Assembly (NCBI GenBank): GCA_938085425.1 | Contig: CALKGQ010000007.1 | Span: 56,090 to 120,089, forward strand | Length of the DNA stretch: 64,000 bases | Source of the DNA: an uncultured Flavobacteriales bacterium | Lineage (GTDB): Bacteria > Bacteroidota > Bacteroidia > Flavobacteriales_D > Sanyastnellaceae | Reading direction: 5' to 3' | In this document: one piece after another, positions 50,139 to 60,900 of the stretch | How positions within the stretch are numbered: the first letter of the stretch is position 1 | How the letters are laid out: each line of letters opens with the position of its first letter | The notes under the pieces: model-generated | Told to the model about the DNA's origin: nothing | The model's input: the letters and a program-made list of their open reading frames with translations, nothing else | Databases searched by the model: none | Program-made: the position numbers and the translations under genes

Positions 50139-51660
50139 GGTGAAGTCCACGGATGGCTTTGGCACTGCGCAGCGCCAGCACGCCCTTGGGCTTCTTCTCC
50201 TTTTGGGACTTCAGGCACGCTTGATCTTGCGGATGTCTTGGCCGCTGTTGATTGCATTTTATTTCCAGGGCGACCGAGAGGCGAGGTTCTTTCTTTGGGC
50301 CATTGCTGGATTGGCTGGCGTGGCCTTTGTGGCAGCCATCTTGCATTTCGCCCGGTTCACATTTCGCGTCCAAGAAGGCCAGCTTCAAGTGAGCAAAGGC
50401 ATCCTCGTCCGCGACAAGACCAACATTCCACTGGAACGTGTTCAAGCCGTCCATGTGGAACAAAATCTTTTGCAACGGCTCTTTGGCGTGTGTGGGCTTC
50501 GGATCGACACCGCAGGTTCGAAGGGTGCTGAACTCACGATCCACGCCTTGCCGTGGGACAAGGCCCACGCCCTGCGCTCCATGCTCACCAGCGAGAACCC
50601 ACCTTCTGAGTCTTTGGATGCGGTAGACTTGGACACGGCCAAGAAGGCTCCTTCTGCGGATCCCCTCTTGTCGCTTGACTGGAAAACCCTTGTCCAAGTC
50701 GGGCTTTCCCAAAACCACCTTTCCAAGGTGGCCCTCGCCATTGGGGGCATTGCCACCTTTCAAGGGATCGCATGGGATGTCATCGGCAACTTGTGGAGTT
50801 CCGTTCCGACCATTTACAGAACGGTGATGTGGTTTTTGTCCCCTCTGCTGGTTCTTCTTTCCCCGGTGGTCATTGCCACCATCGCCGTCGGCGCATCCCT
50901 GGTCACCACGGTGTTCAAGCATTGGAAGTTGACCCTTTGGGTGCAAGGAGGTCGTGGCCCCCAAACCGCTTCCCTCCACATCACCCAAGGGCTGCTGAAC
51001 CGCCAGTCCTTCCAAGTTCCCGTTCACAAGATTCAATGGGTGAAATGGGAAAACACATGGATTCGTCGTTTGCTGTCCATGGACACCCTTGAAGTGAGGC
51101 AGGCTTCTGCTGGAGGGGCCGCAGGAGGTCCGGACAGCATGCGCCTTGTGGTACCTGCCATGAATGGAGACCGCACCCAAAAACTGGTGGGGCTCCTCTT
51201 CCCCACTTGGCCAGAACAAAAATTGTTGACTTTGCGTCCAACGTCATATGCCTTCAGGATCCGATGGTTCAAAAGGGGACTCGCCTGGATGCCTGTGGCG
51301 ATCGCCGCGGGTTTGGGCTTGGGGACGGCCTTCGGAACTGTGGTGGGGCTGCTGCTTTGGACCACCGTCGGCGCCTGGTCCAGGAAATGGCACCAAGGAC
51401 AATGGGCCACGACCGATGGCCGTCACTTGTCTGTTCACTCAGGCTGGCTGTTCCGGCAAAGGGTCATGATGGATTGGACCAAACTTCAGGCAGTGGAGTG
51501 GCATCAGAACCGCATCCACGAAAAACGTGGTGTGGCCCACCTCACCTTCCACACCTCCTCTGGCGTGGCCCACCTGCGGTACCTCCCAACGTCACTTGCC
51601 CTTCAATTGAAGGACCTTGCCAACGCGCGGGTGGTGGCCCACAAAGGGGCTTGGATGTAG
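50131..51660 (+). CDS. Bacterial PH-domain membrane protein (YdbT-like)
   Basis: This 509-residue protein has several transmembrane helices and about three bPH2 domains. Examples are VQEGQLQVSKGILVRDKTNIP with VQAVHVEQNLLQRLFG, LHITQGLLNRQSFQVPVHKI, and HLSVHSGWLFRQRVMMDWTK. It matches the larger partner of the YdbS/YdbT pair. The 8-bp overlap with the smaller gene points to a shared complex in the inner membrane. Confidence 0.84.
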   Translation: MAEVKSTDGFGTAQRQHALGLLLLLGLQARLILRMSWPLLIAFYFQGDREARFFLWAIAGLAGVAFVAAILHFARFTFRVQEGQLQVSKGILVRDKTNIPLERVQAVHVEQNLLQRLFGVCGLRIDTAGSKGAELTIHALPWDKAHALRSMLTSENPPSESLDAVDLDTAKKAPSADPLLSLDWKTLVQVGLSQNHLSKVALAIGGIATFQGIAWDVIGNLWSSVPTIYRTVMWFLSPLLVLLSPVVIATIAVGASLVTTVFKHWKLTLWVQGGRGPQTASLHITQGLLNRQSFQVPVHKIQWVKWENTWIRRLLSMDTLEVRQASAGGAAGGPDSMRLVVPAMNGDRTQKLVGLLFPTWPEQKLLTLRPTSYAFRIRWFKRGLAWMPVAIAAGLGLGTAFGTVVGLLLWTTVGAWSRKWHQGQWATTDGRHLSVHSGWLFRQRVMMDWTKLQAVEWHQNRIHEKRGVAHLTFHTSSGVAHLRYLPTSLALQLKDLANARVVAHKGAWM

Positions 51661-51704
51661 AGTCTTGGGGCCTCCTGCAACGCATTGGGTCTTATACTTG
51701 TGGC

Positions 51705-54077
51705 ATGAACAATGGTTGGATTTGCGGGCCTTTGATGCTGGTTTTTGTTGCTTGGTCAGCTACGATGTCGGGGCAAGTGGACAACGACTTTTGGTTTGTG
51801 GCCCCCGAAGTCACGGCCCAACATGGCGACACCCCCATCTTGTTGCGCTTTGCGTCCTTTGATGCGCCCGCCAGCATTGTCGTGGACATGCCAGCCAACC
51901 CCGATTATGCGCCATACAATTTGACGCTTGATGCCAACAGCGCGCTGTCCGTTGACCTGACAGACTCTCTATCTTGGTATGAAAACTGGCCCGCTGACAT
52001 CGTCTCCGGGAAGGGCATCCACATCACAAGTTCCGCAAACATTGCAGCCTACTACGAGGTGAGCAGGATCAACAACCCAGACATCTTTGCGCTCAAAGGC
52101 GGCAATGCTTTGGGGACTTCTTTTCACTTGCCTTTCCAAAATTTCACTGGCAATGGATATGCGGCATCAACGGCTGGATTCGATGTGGTCGCCACTCAGG
52201 ACAACACAACATTGACCATTGTCCCCAGCCAGGCATTGGTGGGGCATGTTGCAGGGGTCCCATTCTCTGTGGTTCTGCCGTTTGCAGGCTCAACCTATTG
52301 TGCAAGGGCTGTCAACACCTCCGCCTTGGCGCACCCGACTGGCACGAGCATTGTCTCCGACCGTCCTGTGGCCGTCACATTGCATGACGACTCGGCCATA
52401 GGCAACTTGTTGGGCGGCACATGTCAAGATTTGATGGGGGACCAAATGGTGCCCGACAACATTTTGGGAACGGAGTACATCCCCGTGCGGGGCTACCTCA
52501 ACTGGTCGGACCACATTGAAGTTTGTGCCACGCAAGACAACACCACATTGACTGTGGATGGAGTGGATTTGGCCACGCTTGACGAGGGCGAATCTTATGA
52601 ATACATCATGGAAGATGAAGCCGCTTATCTCCAAGCGACCTTGCCTGTGGCCGTGTGGCAATCGACGGGGTTTGGATGCGAATTGGGAGGCGCTCTCTTG
52701 CCAAGTGTCAAATGCACAGGCTCGTACAGTGTGGTTTTTGTCAGGTCAACGGATGAGTTTTTTGCGATGAATTTGCTCGTGCCTGCAGGAGGCGAAGGGG
52801 ACTTCACCGTCAATGGGGCAACAGGCATCATCGCGGCGGAAGACTTTGCCCCTGTGCCGGCGAACCCCGCTTGGATGTTTGCCCAGATTGCTGCGGACAA
52901 CAACATTGCCCCAGGCGGTGCCACCCGCATCGAAAATGAGGGTCAAGTCTTTCACCTTGGCATCATCAACGGCGGGGCCTCCTCTGGCACCCGCTATGGA
53001 TACTTCTCCGACTATGGTGAGTTGAAGTATCAAGCGGTCAATCAGCAGTTGGACCCCTGTTTGGGGGACCTCCTGGAATTGTCCGTCGACTCCGTGGAAA
53101 ACGGGCTCTACCAATGGACAGGGCCCAATGAATTCGACTCGACCGGCCTCACGGTCGATGTGGGCGTTGCCAACGAAAGTACCGAAGGAACCTATGTCAT
53201 CCAGGGGTACACAGGAGAATGTGCCATTGAAAATGACACCATTGTCGTGGTCGTCCATGTGCCCCAACCAGCCCCCGTAGCGTCCGGAGATGTCGAGACT
53301 TGCGAAGGTCAGCCCATTCCAATTTCTGCCTCAGGAAGTGACCTTGAATGGACCCTGCCAGACGGCTCTTCTCTTTCAGGGAACAACATTGACATTGAAA
53401 ATGGTTCTGTCGAGGATTCTGGAGTCTATGTTGTCACTGTCGTGGACCCCTTTTGTCCTTCCCCTTCAGATTCAGTGAATGTCAACGTGGTGACGGATGA
53501 CGAATTGGCCATCCTTTGGGAAGATGAAAGGGAGTTTTGCCAGGGGGAAGAAGTGGTCATTGGACTGCCCTCTGAAGTATTTGGGTCGCCCGACGTGCAA
53601 TGGACCTTCTTTGAAGAGGGCTCAAGCGACAGCACCATCTTGTCCGTTGGGCAATCCGCGACGGTTTCTTCTGAAGGCCTTTTGGTGGTCATCTCCTACT
53701 CGGATGCACCCTGCTCGGTTCGTTCCGAAGGCATCATCGAAGTGACCTATGCAGAATGTGACCTCACCATCCCCAATGTGGTCACCACCAACGACGACAA
53801 CTTGAACAACCGGTTCGCGGTTCGCAACCTCGTTCAATTCCCCAACAGCACCATTCGGATCTTCAACCGTTGGGGCGGCGAGGTGTTCCGGCATGACGAC
53901 TTTGGAAGCACCAGCGGTTGGCTGCCCACAGAAAACGATTCTGAAGGGACGTACTACTTCGTCCTGCACATTGAGCGAACGGACCAAATCACTTCCATCA
54001 TCTCACAAAGCGGAACCTACACTTACGAGGAACCCGGCGACATCGACTTGCAGGGGTCATTCATGCTCTTCCGATGA
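51705..54077 (+). CDS. Secreted IgGFc-binding-like protein with T9SS type B sorting domain
   Basis: This 790-residue protein has a signal peptide (about residues 1-24), a large IgGFc-binding-type beta region with FALKGGNALGTSFHLPFQ, VVATQDNTTLTIVP, CATQDNTTLTVDGVDLAT and GALLPSVKCTGSYSVVF, then Ig-like repeats rich in Val/Glu (about 500-690), and a C-terminal gliding-motility (type B) sorting domain with TIPNVVTTNDDNLNNRFAV and IRIFNRWGGEVFRHDDFG. It should be exported by the T9SS and attached to the surface. Ligand unknown. Its 3' end overlaps the convergent rmuC by 21 bp. Confidence 0.85.
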   Translation: MNNGWICGPLMLVFVAWSATMSGQVDNDFWFVAPEVTAQHGDTPILLRFASFDAPASIVVDMPANPDYAPYNLTLDANSALSVDLTDSLSWYENWPADIVSGKGIHITSSANIAAYYEVSRINNPDIFALKGGNALGTSFHLPFQNFTGNGYAASTAGFDVVATQDNTTLTIVPSQALVGHVAGVPFSVVLPFAGSTYCARAVNTSALAHPTGTSIVSDRPVAVTLHDDSAIGNLLGGTCQDLMGDQMVPDNILGTEYIPVRGYLNWSDHIEVCATQDNTTLTVDGVDLATLDEGESYEYIMEDEAAYLQATLPVAVWQSTGFGCELGGALLPSVKCTGSYSVVFVRSTDEFFAMNLLVPAGGEGDFTVNGATGIIAAEDFAPVPANPAWMFAQIAADNNIAPGGATRIENEGQVFHLGIINGGASSGTRYGYFSDYGELKYQAVNQQLDPCLGDLLELSVDSVENGLYQWTGPNEFDSTGLTVDVGVANESTEGTYVIQGYTGECAIENDTIVVVVHVPQPAPVASGDVETCEGQPIPISASGSDLEWTLPDGSSLSGNNIDIENGSVEDSGVYVVTVVDPFCPSPSDSVNVNVVTDDELAILWEDEREFCQGEEVVIGLPSEVFGSPDVQWTFFEEGSSDSTILSVGQSATVSSEGLLVVISYSDAPCSVRSEGIIEVTYAECDLTIPNVVTTNDDNLNNRFAVRNLVQFPNSTIRIFNRWGGEVFRHDDFGSTSGWLPTENDSEGTYYFVLHIERTDQITSIISQSGTYTYEEPGDIDLQGSFMLFR

Positions 54078-55409
54078 ATCGGCCGTCCCTGCATCTGGTG
54101 TGGGAAGTTCAAGCACGTCCTGGCTGTTGCCAGCGTCCAAGACACCCACATCGCGGAGGCGACGTTGCATGACGTTGGTGCGCGTGCTTCGAAGGTCCTC
54201 CAGCGATTTCTTGGCCGTGGACAATTGTTTGTCCACACGTTCCAATTGATCTGAGAATTTCCCAAACTCCGTTTTGACGGCTTCCAAGATTTTCCAAACT
54301 TCACTGCTTCGTTTGGTGACCGCCAACGTTCGAAAGCCCATTTGCAAACTGTTCAGCAGCGCCGACATGGTCGTGGGGCCCGTGACCGTGATGCGGTATT
54401 TCCGCTGCAAGGTCTCAAACACCCCGGGGTGCCTCAGAACTTCCGCGTAAAGGCTCTCGATCGGCAGGAACATGACCCCAAAATCTGTGGTGTACGGCGC
54501 CTCGACATACTTCGTGGAAATGTCCTTCGCGAATTTCTCGATGGTGCCCGTCAGGGACTTCTCCGCTGCCGAGATGGCCTCCAAATCGCCTGTCTCTCTG
54601 GCGTTCAAAAGGTCCTCATACCCTTTCAAAGGGAATTTGGAATCGATGGGCAGCCACACCTCATCGTCGTTGGAATTGCCCGGCATCCGAATGGCAAATT
54701 CCACGCGCTCGCTTGAGCCCGGGCGCGTCGCAATGTTTTCTTCGTATTGCTCAGGTGGCAAAAGCTGCTCGAGGATGTTGCCCAACTGATATTCTCCAAG
54801 TATGCCTTTGGTCTTGACGTTGTTCAACACCTTTTTGAGGTCGCCTACACCATTGGCAAGGTTTTGCATCTCGCCCAATCCCTTGTGCACCTGCTCCAAA
54901 CGCTCACTGACCAACTTGAAGCTCTCACCAAGCCGCTTCTCCAAGGTGTCTTGCAGCTTTTCATCCACGGTCTTGCGCATTTCCTCCAGCCTCGTGCCGT
55001 TGTCTTCACGGATTTCCTTGAGTTGCTTCTCCACCGTTTCACGCACGTCCTTGACCGCCTCAAGCGATTGCTTCCCCTGGGTGTGCAGTTGCTTGAGCAG
55101 GTCCTGAAATTGCTGGCGGAGTGCCTCCTGCTGGGCTTTGGCCTGATCGTCCAATCTCTTTTCGAAAGTCGTTTGCGCATTGCGCTGCTCCTCCCTTTGG
55201 GATTGGGCCAGATCTGCTGCCTCTTTCCTGCTCCGGCCAAACTCCTCCCGCATCGACACTTCTGTTCCACCCACCTTTTCCTTCAAGGACTGAAGCTCCG
55301 CCGCGGTCACGGCATCCCCTCCTTCCTCCACTTTACGTCCAAGCCTCAATACGAGAAGGCACGTCAAAAGCGAAAGAACAAGGGAGACAGCAACGAGAGA
55401 AAGAAGCAT
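54057..55409 (-). CDS. rmuC: DNA recombination protein RmuC family
   Basis: This 450-residue protein has an N-terminal membrane helix (LLSLVAVSLVLSLLTCLLVL), a long coiled-coil region (about 30-170), and the RmuC nuclease-like domain with GILGEYQLGNILEQLLPPEQYEEN, WLPIDSKFPLKGYEDLL, and VMFLPIESLYAEVLRHPG. RmuC limits inversions and other rearrangements; its core resembles restriction-endonuclease folds. The ATG at 55409 gives the membrane helix. The 3' end overlaps the type B gene tail by 21 bp. Confidence 0.92.
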   Translation of the reverse strand: MLLSLVAVSLVLSLLTCLLVLRLGRKVEEGGDAVTAAELQSLKEKVGGTEVSMREEFGRSRKEAADLAQSQREEQRNAQTTFEKRLDDQAKAQQEALRQQFQDLLKQLHTQGKQSLEAVKDVRETVEKQLKEIREDNGTRLEEMRKTVDEKLQDTLEKRLGESFKLVSERLEQVHKGLGEMQNLANGVGDLKKVLNNVKTKGILGEYQLGNILEQLLPPEQYEENIATRPGSSERVEFAIRMPGNSNDDEVWLPIDSKFPLKGYEDLLNARETGDLEAISAAEKSLTGTIEKFAKDISTKYVEAPYTTDFGVMFLPIESLYAEVLRHPGVFETLQRKYRITVTGPTTMSALLNSLQMGFRTLAVTKRSSEVWKILEAVKTEFGKFSDQLERVDKQLSTAKKSLEDLRSTRTNVMQRRLRDVGVLDAGNSQDVLELPTPDAGTADSSEEHE

Positions 55410-55444
55410 GAAAGGGAGATTCAATGGAGATGAGAACGCACGCT

Positions 55445-55452
55445 CAAATCTA
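55445..55452 (-). promoter_or_regulatory. Candidate -7 box of rmuC (TAGATTTG)
   Basis: The minus strand reads TAGATTTG, a TAnnTTTG match, 35 nt before the rmuC ATG. A TTG 23 bp upstream (55478-55476) could be the -33 element. The box is within the 101-bp gap to sucD. Confidence 0.4.
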
Positions 55453-55510
55453 CATCGTCAACGTCCGGCAACGCTCAATTGTTGTGCACAAACTCCGAGC
55501 CCTTGGGGCC

Positions 55511-56392
55511 TTAAGCCGTCACCCCAGCAAGCACCTCGGCCATCTTGGAACCGATGTCTGCAGGACTGTCCACCACGTGGATGCCGCACTCGCGCATCAC
55601 GCGCTTCTTGGCCTCGGCCGACTCGTCTTCGCCAGACACGATGGCGCCGGCGTGGCCCATGGTTCGGCCCTTGGGCGCTGTGACCCCTGCGATGAAGCCG
55701 ACGACGGGCTTCGTGCCGTTTTCCTGAATCCAGCGTGCTGCTTGGACTTCGAGGTCCCCGCCGATTTCGCCGATCATCACAATGCCTTTCGTCTCGTCGT
55801 CCGCCATCAAGAGCTGAACCGCTTCTTTCGTCGTGGTGCCAATGATGGGGTCGCCACCAATGCCAATGGCCGTGGTTTGGCCAAGGCCTGCCTTGGTGCA
55901 TTGGTCCACAGCTTCGTAGGTCAGCGTGCCTGACTTGGACACGATGCCCACGACACCTGGCTCAAAAATGAAGCCAGGCATGATGCCCACTTTGGCTTGG
56001 CCTGCGGTGATGATGCCAGGGCAATTGGGCCCAATCAGGGTGCAATCACGTTGGTCAATGTAGGCCTTCACCTTCACCATGTCCGCCACTGGAATCCCCT
56101 CGGTGATGGCCACAATGACCTTGATCCCAGCATCGGCGGCCTCCATCAAGGCGTCTGCCGCAAACGCAGGTGGGACAAAGACGATGCTCACATCTGCACC
56201 CGTCGCAGCCACAGCTTCTGACACGGTGTTGAACACGGGACGGTCCAGATGGGTTTGACCTCCTTTTCCAGGGGTCACACCGCCAACAACATTGGTGCCG
56301 TATTCCATCATTTGGCCTGCATGAAAGGTGCCTTCACCTCCTGTGAAGCCTTGAACGATGATTTTGGAATCGCGGTTGACGAGAACGCTCAT
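55511..56392 (-). CDS. sucD: Succinyl-CoA synthetase subunit alpha
   Basis: This 293-residue protein begins [20 protein letters not shown] and has the CoA-binding GITPGKGG-like segment [32 protein letters not shown], and the phospho-histidine loop [13 protein letters not shown]. It makes succinate and NTP from succinyl-CoA in the TCA cycle. sucC is not adjacent, as in many Bacteroidota. It is divergent from mnmE. Confidence 0.96.
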   Translation of the reverse strand: MSVLVNRDSKIIVQGFTGGEGTFHAGQMMEYGTNVVGGVTPGKGGQTHLDRPVFNTVSEAVAATGADVSIVFVPPAFAADALMEAADAGIKVIVAITEGIPVADMVKVKAYIDQRDCTLIGPNCPGIITAGQAKVGIMPGFIFEPGVVGIVSKSGTLTYEAVDQCTKAGLGQTTAIGIGGDPIIGTTTKEAVQLLMADDETKGIVMIGEIGGDLEVQAARWIQENGTKPVVGFIAGVTAPKGRTMGHAGAIVSGEDESAEAKKRVMRECGIHVVDSPADIGSKMAEVLAGVTA

Positions 56393-56448
56393 GTTGTGTG
56401 TTTTGAATGGGTTGACCAATCCAATGGCCTTTGGTTGTGAATGCGCGG

Positions 56449-56456
56449 CAAATTTA
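56449..56456 (-). promoter_or_regulatory. Candidate -7 box of sucD (TAAATTTG)
   Basis: The minus strand reads TAAATTTG, a TAnnTTTG match, 56 nt before the sucD ATG in the 79-bp divergent gap to mnmE. No -33 TTG was found at standard spacing. Confidence 0.35.
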
Positions 56457-56471
56457 GGCCAAATTCGCGCC

Positions 56472-57851
56472 ATGAACTCCCCTTTTCGAGATGCAGTCGA
56501 TGGCGCCACCATTTGCGCCATCTCCACCGCGCCTGGTGCCGGTGGCATCGCTGTCATCAGGGTGTCCGGCAAGGACGCTCTTCCCCTTGGTTCTAAGGTG
56601 TTTTCGAAGGCTTTGAATGAAATCAACGACCGTTCCATTGCCTTTGGGAAGTTCAAGGATGCCAAGGGAATCATGTTGGACGAGGGCATCGCCCTCGTGA
56701 TGCGTGGTCCAGGCTCCTACACAGGGGAGGACACCGTGGAATTCAACATCCATGGCTCCCCCTACATCCAGCGGGAGGTCATGCAAGCCCTGATTGAGGC
56801 GGGATGCCGGCAAGCGGGACCAGGAGAATTCACGCAACGGGCCTTTCTGCACGGCCGGCTCGATTTGACCCAGGCTGAAGCCGTGGCCGATTTGATTGCC
56901 GCAGAGCATGCGGGGGCCCACAGGCTGGCCATTGACCAACTGCGCGGTGGATTTGCACGGGAAATCAATGCCCTACGTGAAGCTTTGATTGGCTTTGCAG
57001 GCTTGCTCGAGTTGGAACTCGACTTTGCGGAGGAAGATGTCGAGTTTGCAGACCGGCAAAGGTTCGACGACTTGCTTGCGGACCTTCTCAAGCGGGTGGG
57101 CCAACTCGCGGACAGCTTTGCCTCAGGAAATGCCTTGAAAGAGGGCATCCCCGTCGCCATCGTTGGCGCACCCAATCGCGGAAAATCCACCCTACTCAAT
57201 GCCCTTTTGGGGGACGAACGGGCCATCGTGTCGGACATCCCTGGCACCACAAGAGACACCGTCGAAGATGCATGCACCATCGACGGACTCCGATTTCGCT
57301 TCATCGATACCGCAGGATTGAGGGACACCAAAGACCAAATCGAGGCGGAAGGCATCCGCAGGGCCCTTGCAAAAGCAGCCAGTGCCGCCACGGTCCTGTT
57401 GCTTCTGGACGTGACCCAAGATTCGGGCGAGGACATCCAAGACCGCATCGACGCCCTTTCCTTGCCAGATACAGCCCAAGTGATGGTGGTGTGGAACAAG
57501 TGTGACCTCGGGCCCAAGCCCAATGATTCATCTCTTGGCCTGCCTTCCATCGAACTGAGTGCAGCCACGGGAGCAGGAATGGACGCCTTGCGGAACGAAC
57601 TCTTGAAGCAGCACCGCGCCAACGACCACGGCCACCAGCTCGTCGTGACCAATTTGCGGCACTTTGAGGCTTTGACCTCCGCCCAAAAAGCCCTCCAATC
57701 CGTGCGGAACGGCCTGTCCCAAGACACGCCCGGTGACCTTGTCGCCGTGGATGCCAGGTTGGCCCTTCATCACCTCGGAGAAATCACAGGAGCAGTGCAC
57801 GCCGACGACATTTTGGGCCACATCTTTTCGCACTTCTGCATCGGCAAATAA
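56472..57851 (+). CDS. mnmE: tRNA-5-carboxymethylaminomethyl-2-thiouridine modification GTPase MnmE
   Basis: This 459-residue protein has the folate-binding N-domain ([18 protein letters not shown]), a helical domain with [13 protein letters not shown], and an inserted Ras-like G domain with P-loop GAPNRGKST (232-240), [15 protein letters not shown], and NKCD. The C-terminal catalytic CxGK is present as FCIGK. With MnmG it modifies wobble uridines. It is followed by a strong hairpin terminator. Confidence 0.96.
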   Translation: MNSPFRDAVDGATICAISTAPGAGGIAVIRVSGKDALPLGSKVFSKALNEINDRSIAFGKFKDAKGIMLDEGIALVMRGPGSYTGEDTVEFNIHGSPYIQREVMQALIEAGCRQAGPGEFTQRAFLHGRLDLTQAEAVADLIAAEHAGAHRLAIDQLRGGFAREINALREALIGFAGLLELELDFAEEDVEFADRQRFDDLLADLLKRVGQLADSFASGNALKEGIPVAIVGAPNRGKSTLLNALLGDERAIVSDIPGTTRDTVEDACTIDGLRFRFIDTAGLRDTKDQIEAEGIRRALAKAASAATVLLLLDVTQDSGEDIQDRIDALSLPDTAQVMVVWNKCDLGPKPNDSSLGLPSIELSAATGAGMDALRNELLKQHRANDHGHQLVVTNLRHFEALTSAQKALQSVRNGLSQDTPGDLVAVDARLALHHLGEITGAVHADDILGHIFSHFCIGK

Positions 57852-57881
57852 AAAGCCCAGGCCTTCATGGCCCGGGCTTTT
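57851..57881. terminator. Bidirectional terminator between mnmE and the convergent T9SS gene
   Basis: AAAAGCCC (57851-57858) pairs with GGGCTTTT (57874-57881), and an inner GGCC/GGCC pair with one A-C mismatch closes a TTCAT loop. T-tracts flank it on both strands, so it can end mnmE (plus) and the T9SS gene (minus, stop at 57919). Confidence 0.8.
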
Positions 57882-57918
57882 CTGCGCGCCTGCAAAGCAC
57901 GCCCACTCGGAGTGATGG

Positions 57919-60900
57919 TTAGCGCTGGATGGCCAAGCGCTGGACGCGAACGCCACGCTCATCTGAAAGCATCACATTGTAGGTTCCTGTACTCAAGGAA
58001 GAAAGGTCAAGCACGGTGTTGCCCTGAAGGACCATCCCCCCTTGGTTCCAAACCATGCGGCCCGCAGCATCCAACACTTGGATTTGCACACCTGCACGCA
58101 GACCGTCTACAGCCAGCGTCACTTCTCCAGTGGAGGGGTTGGGGAACATGGCAAACGCCAATCCTGCTTCTTCGACACCATCCACGGTCCCGACGCAATC
58201 GCAGTTTTCATCGATCACATCGTCGATGGTGGTGGCATCGCCATCGTCGCAGGCATCTCCAATCAAAATGCAACTGTCGTCGTCGTCGGTGGCCAACTCG
58301 TCAAAGTTGCATGCCTCCACATTGGTGCAGCCCACAACTTCCAACTCGTCGCAAATGCCGTCGCCGTCTTCATCGTTCAGGCAGTTTCCTTCACAGTCGT
58401 AAAAAGGTTCTGCAAACACACATGACTCCTCATCGGAGTCGGTGGCCTCAGGGTTGTAGTTGCAGGCGGTTTCATCCGTGCAGCCGACGACTTCCAATTC
58501 ATCACAAATCCCGTCTTCATCGGCATCGTTCAGGCAATTGCCAAGACAATCGTACAAGTCCCCTGCATACGTGCATGACCCATCGTCCAATGTCGCCATT
58601 TCATCGAAGTTGCAGGCCAAAGGATCGGTGCAGCCAGTTGCTTCAGCATCGTCGCAAAGGCCATTGTCATTGACATCGGCGAGGCAGTCTCCCCCGCACA
58701 CCCCCAAAGCGTCGAGCTGATTGCCATCGCAGTCACAATCGCCTTCAGGAATGTCGTTGCAACCGCACTCGTAGATTTCGCCAGGACCATTGCAAATGCC
58801 GCAAGCATCGAGTTCACCAATGCATTCGTCGACATCGTCGCAAATGCCATCCATGTCCAAGTCTTCAGTGCAATCGCCTCCGCAAACCCCAACCACATCC
58901 TCCACGTTGCCCTCGCAATCGCATTCGCCAGTTGCGATGAACACGCAGTTGGTGCCGTCGTCGAAGGTCGCCTCAGGGTCGTAGTTGCACGCCGTCTCAT
59001 CCATGCACCCCTGGCAAGATTCGTAGTCGCACAAATCGTTGTCATTGATGGTGGCTTCTGGGTCAAAGTTGCATGCGAAGTCATTCATGCAACCGGTGCA
59101 ACTCACGTTGCCTCCGTTGCAGACACCGCAATCGTCCAACGCACCCACACAATCGTCCTCGTCGTCGCAAACCCCATCGCCATCTGCATCTGCTAGGCAA
59201 TCTCCACCGCAGGTGCCAATGGCATCTTCTTCATTCCCGTTGCAATCGCAATCCCCCTCTTGGATGTACACGCAAGATCCATCTTCATAGTCGGCAGTGG
59301 GGTTGTAGTTGCAAGCACCAGAGTCTGTGCAACCACACCCTGTTGCCTGGCTGGCTCCACCAAAGGTGCCGGTTCCGTCAAAATCCGTGGTCAACTGGAC
59401 ATCGTTGGCACCCACGCCCAACGGGAACACTTGATAATTGATCGTGCCCGAAATGTCGCCAGCCGTTGTCACCTGCATGACCAGGACACGTCCATCTGCA
59501 TCAGGCAAACCGTTGCTGGCAGTGTTCAAGACGTACCAAGAAGAACCGGTCAAAGTCGTGCTCTCCAAGGTTGTTTCTCCAGGAGTGAGGAAAAACGGTG
59601 TGATGGGCTGCGCGCTGTCCTCCACTAGAGAAGGGTCCGCCGCCCCTGGAATCCCCGCCGCAGGTCCTTCCAAGCCAATGGTCGCGTAGGTGTCGTCTGC
59701 CAAGTCTGGAAAGTTTGTCAAAAACAATGGGTTGATTCCCGCAGCACTCCAGCCCGAATTGAAACTGCTGTTGAACACGCCCGACGGAGCATTCACAAAA
59801 AGACCCGCCTGATCGTTGCCATACACCGCGCTCAAGCGGTCGGTCGAATCCTGCATTTGAACATAGAATCGGTAGACCGTCCCACCCTCTCCCACAGCTG
59901 GGGAGGATACCACCTCCAAAGGGTAAGAAGATTCTCCACCCCCACAGGAACAAAAGTCACAACTGCCGTCGTTTGTCGTGGCCAATGGATCAAAGTTGCA
60001 AGCATCAGCATCCGTGCATCCCTCGATTTCAGCATCATCGCACACGCCATTGTCGTTTTCATCCGCCGTACAGTCGCCGCCACACACGCCCAATGCGTCC
60101 AACTGGTTTCCTTCACAGTCGCAGTCGCCCTCAGGAATGTCCGAGCATCCGCATTCGTAAATCGCACCAGGTCCATTGCAAATTCCGCAAGCATCTAGCT
60201 CACCTATGCAGTCGTCCACATCGTCACAGATGCCGTCCATGTCGGCGTCAGCCTCGCAAGAACCACCACACTCACCAAGCGCATCCTCCACATTGCCGTC
60301 ACAGTCACAATCTCCCTCTGGAATGTCAGCACATCCACATTCATAGACCTCACCAGGTCCGTTGCAAATGCCGCAGGTGTCGTACGCACCGACACAGTCG
60401 TCCACATCATCACAAATGCCATCGGCATCTTCATCGGCTTGACAATTGCCTCCGCATTCACCAAGCACGTCAAGTTGGTTTCCATCGCAGTCGCAATCTC
60501 CCTCTGGAATGTCTGAGCAACCGCATGCATAAATTTCTCCTGGACCGTTGCAAATGCCACAAGCATCAATGGACCCAACACAAGGGTCTACATCGTCACA
60601 CACGCCGTCCCCGTCGATGTCTGCTTGGCAGTCTCCATCGCAAACGCCAATGGCGTCGTCGTAAAGACAGGAGCCATTGTCGCACCCAGCAGCTCCCTCA
60701 TAATTGCAGGCCAGACTGTCGGTGCACCCACTGAAACCGTCTCCACCACAAACACCACAACCGTCCAAGAAGGTGCAACTTCCATCGTCGCAACCCGCAT
60801 CCAGGTCATAATTGCATGCGCCAGGGTTGGTGCAACCCAACGTGCCTGAGCCATTGCATTGGCCGCATTCATCGTATTGCCCCAAACAATCGTCGACATC

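Noticed and set aside
56400..56471. A small peptide gene between sucD and mnmE
   Set aside because: Short readings exist but none has a plausible start or composition; the gap is best read as a divergent promoter region.
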